NCBI GenBank assembly: GCA_964591375.1
Contig: CAZQAU010000022.1
Coordinates: 1-30,070, forward strand
Source: CAYYYG01 sp964591375
GTDB lineage: Bacteria; Patescibacteriota; Microgenomatia; UBA1406; GWC2-37-13
Reading direction: 5' to 3'
Length of the DNA: 30,070 nt
Shown piece after piece: positions 30,052 to 30,070 of the stretch. Within the stretch, counting starts at the first letter, position 1, and each line of letters begins with the position of its first letter. Under the pieces are notes generated by a model. The model had not been told where the DNA came from and searched no databases. It saw only the letters and a program-made list of their open reading frames with translations. The position numbers and the translations under genes were made by a program.

Positions 30052-30070
30052 ATTTTAAAAGAATAGTTTA

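Noticed and set aside
1..30070. CRISPR arrays, insertion sequences, prophage genes or a defence island
   Set aside because: No regularly spaced direct repeats, transposase, integrase, restriction or Cas-like protein was seen on either strand.

Overview
The window looks like a scaffold from an uncultivated, small-genome bacterium of the Candidate Phyla Radiation, most likely Microgenomates (inference). The DNA is AT-rich. Genes abut or overlap. Information-processing proteins are short (EF-Ts 152 aa, DnaX 349 aa). TGA is used as a normal stop, for example at the end of tsf, which argues against the UGA-glycine CPR lineages. Three runs of exactly 100 N (1709-1808, 6781-6880, 19926-20025) are scaffold joins of unknown true length. 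Reading frames that appear to run through them should not be trusted.

Layout. 1-2047: end of a SIMPL-domain protein, then a leftward aromatic-metabolism group (TrpR-type repressor, gap, probable FAD oxidoreductase, chorismate mutase) behind a consensus promoter whose spacer is a trp-operator-like palindrome. 2071-4870: rightward ADP-forming acyl-CoA synthetase and a sortase-like protein without catalytic residues. 4873-9135: leftward cysS, a large cysteine-rich anchored surface protein split by a gap, and a 5'-nucleotidase-like HAD protein. 9197-9317: GC-rich stem-loop and tRNA-Pro(CGG). 9362-10207: coiled-coil protein and a MIP18/SufT-like protein. 10289-12599: rightward RNase J and recR.

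12614-21819 is a long leftward run of housekeeping genes. In transcription order these are rpsB-tsf-frr-[gap]-rseP-nucleotide kinase-proS, a DHH/MYG1-like phosphoesterase, rpsU-ybeY-dnaX-ybaB-prs. This preserves much of the widespread rpsB-tsf-(pyrH)-frr-...-rseP-proS order, but pyrH is absent between tsf and frr. 21881-23834: secreted cohesin-like protein, galU and an Ig-like secreted protein. 23928-24563: rightward HAD phosphatase. 24535-27546: membrane-anchored Clp/Hsp100-like AAA+ protein with a degenerate first ATPase module, and a membrane-anchored extracytoplasmic protein. 27556-27833: A-tract/T-tract intergenic region. 27834-30051: BioF2-like acyltransferase and two overlapping SET-domain methyltransferase genes.

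System-level themes: (i) many -10 boxes lie only 5-8 nt before the start codon, so leaderless mRNAs are probably common, whereas rpsU and ybaB have clear Shine-Dalgarno sequences; (ii) all five convergent gene pairs are separated by 14 nt or less or overlap, with no visible terminator; (iii) several proteins keep a fold but lose catalytic residues (sortase-like, YbeY, first AAA+ module). I saw no CRISPR array, insertion sequence or prophage.
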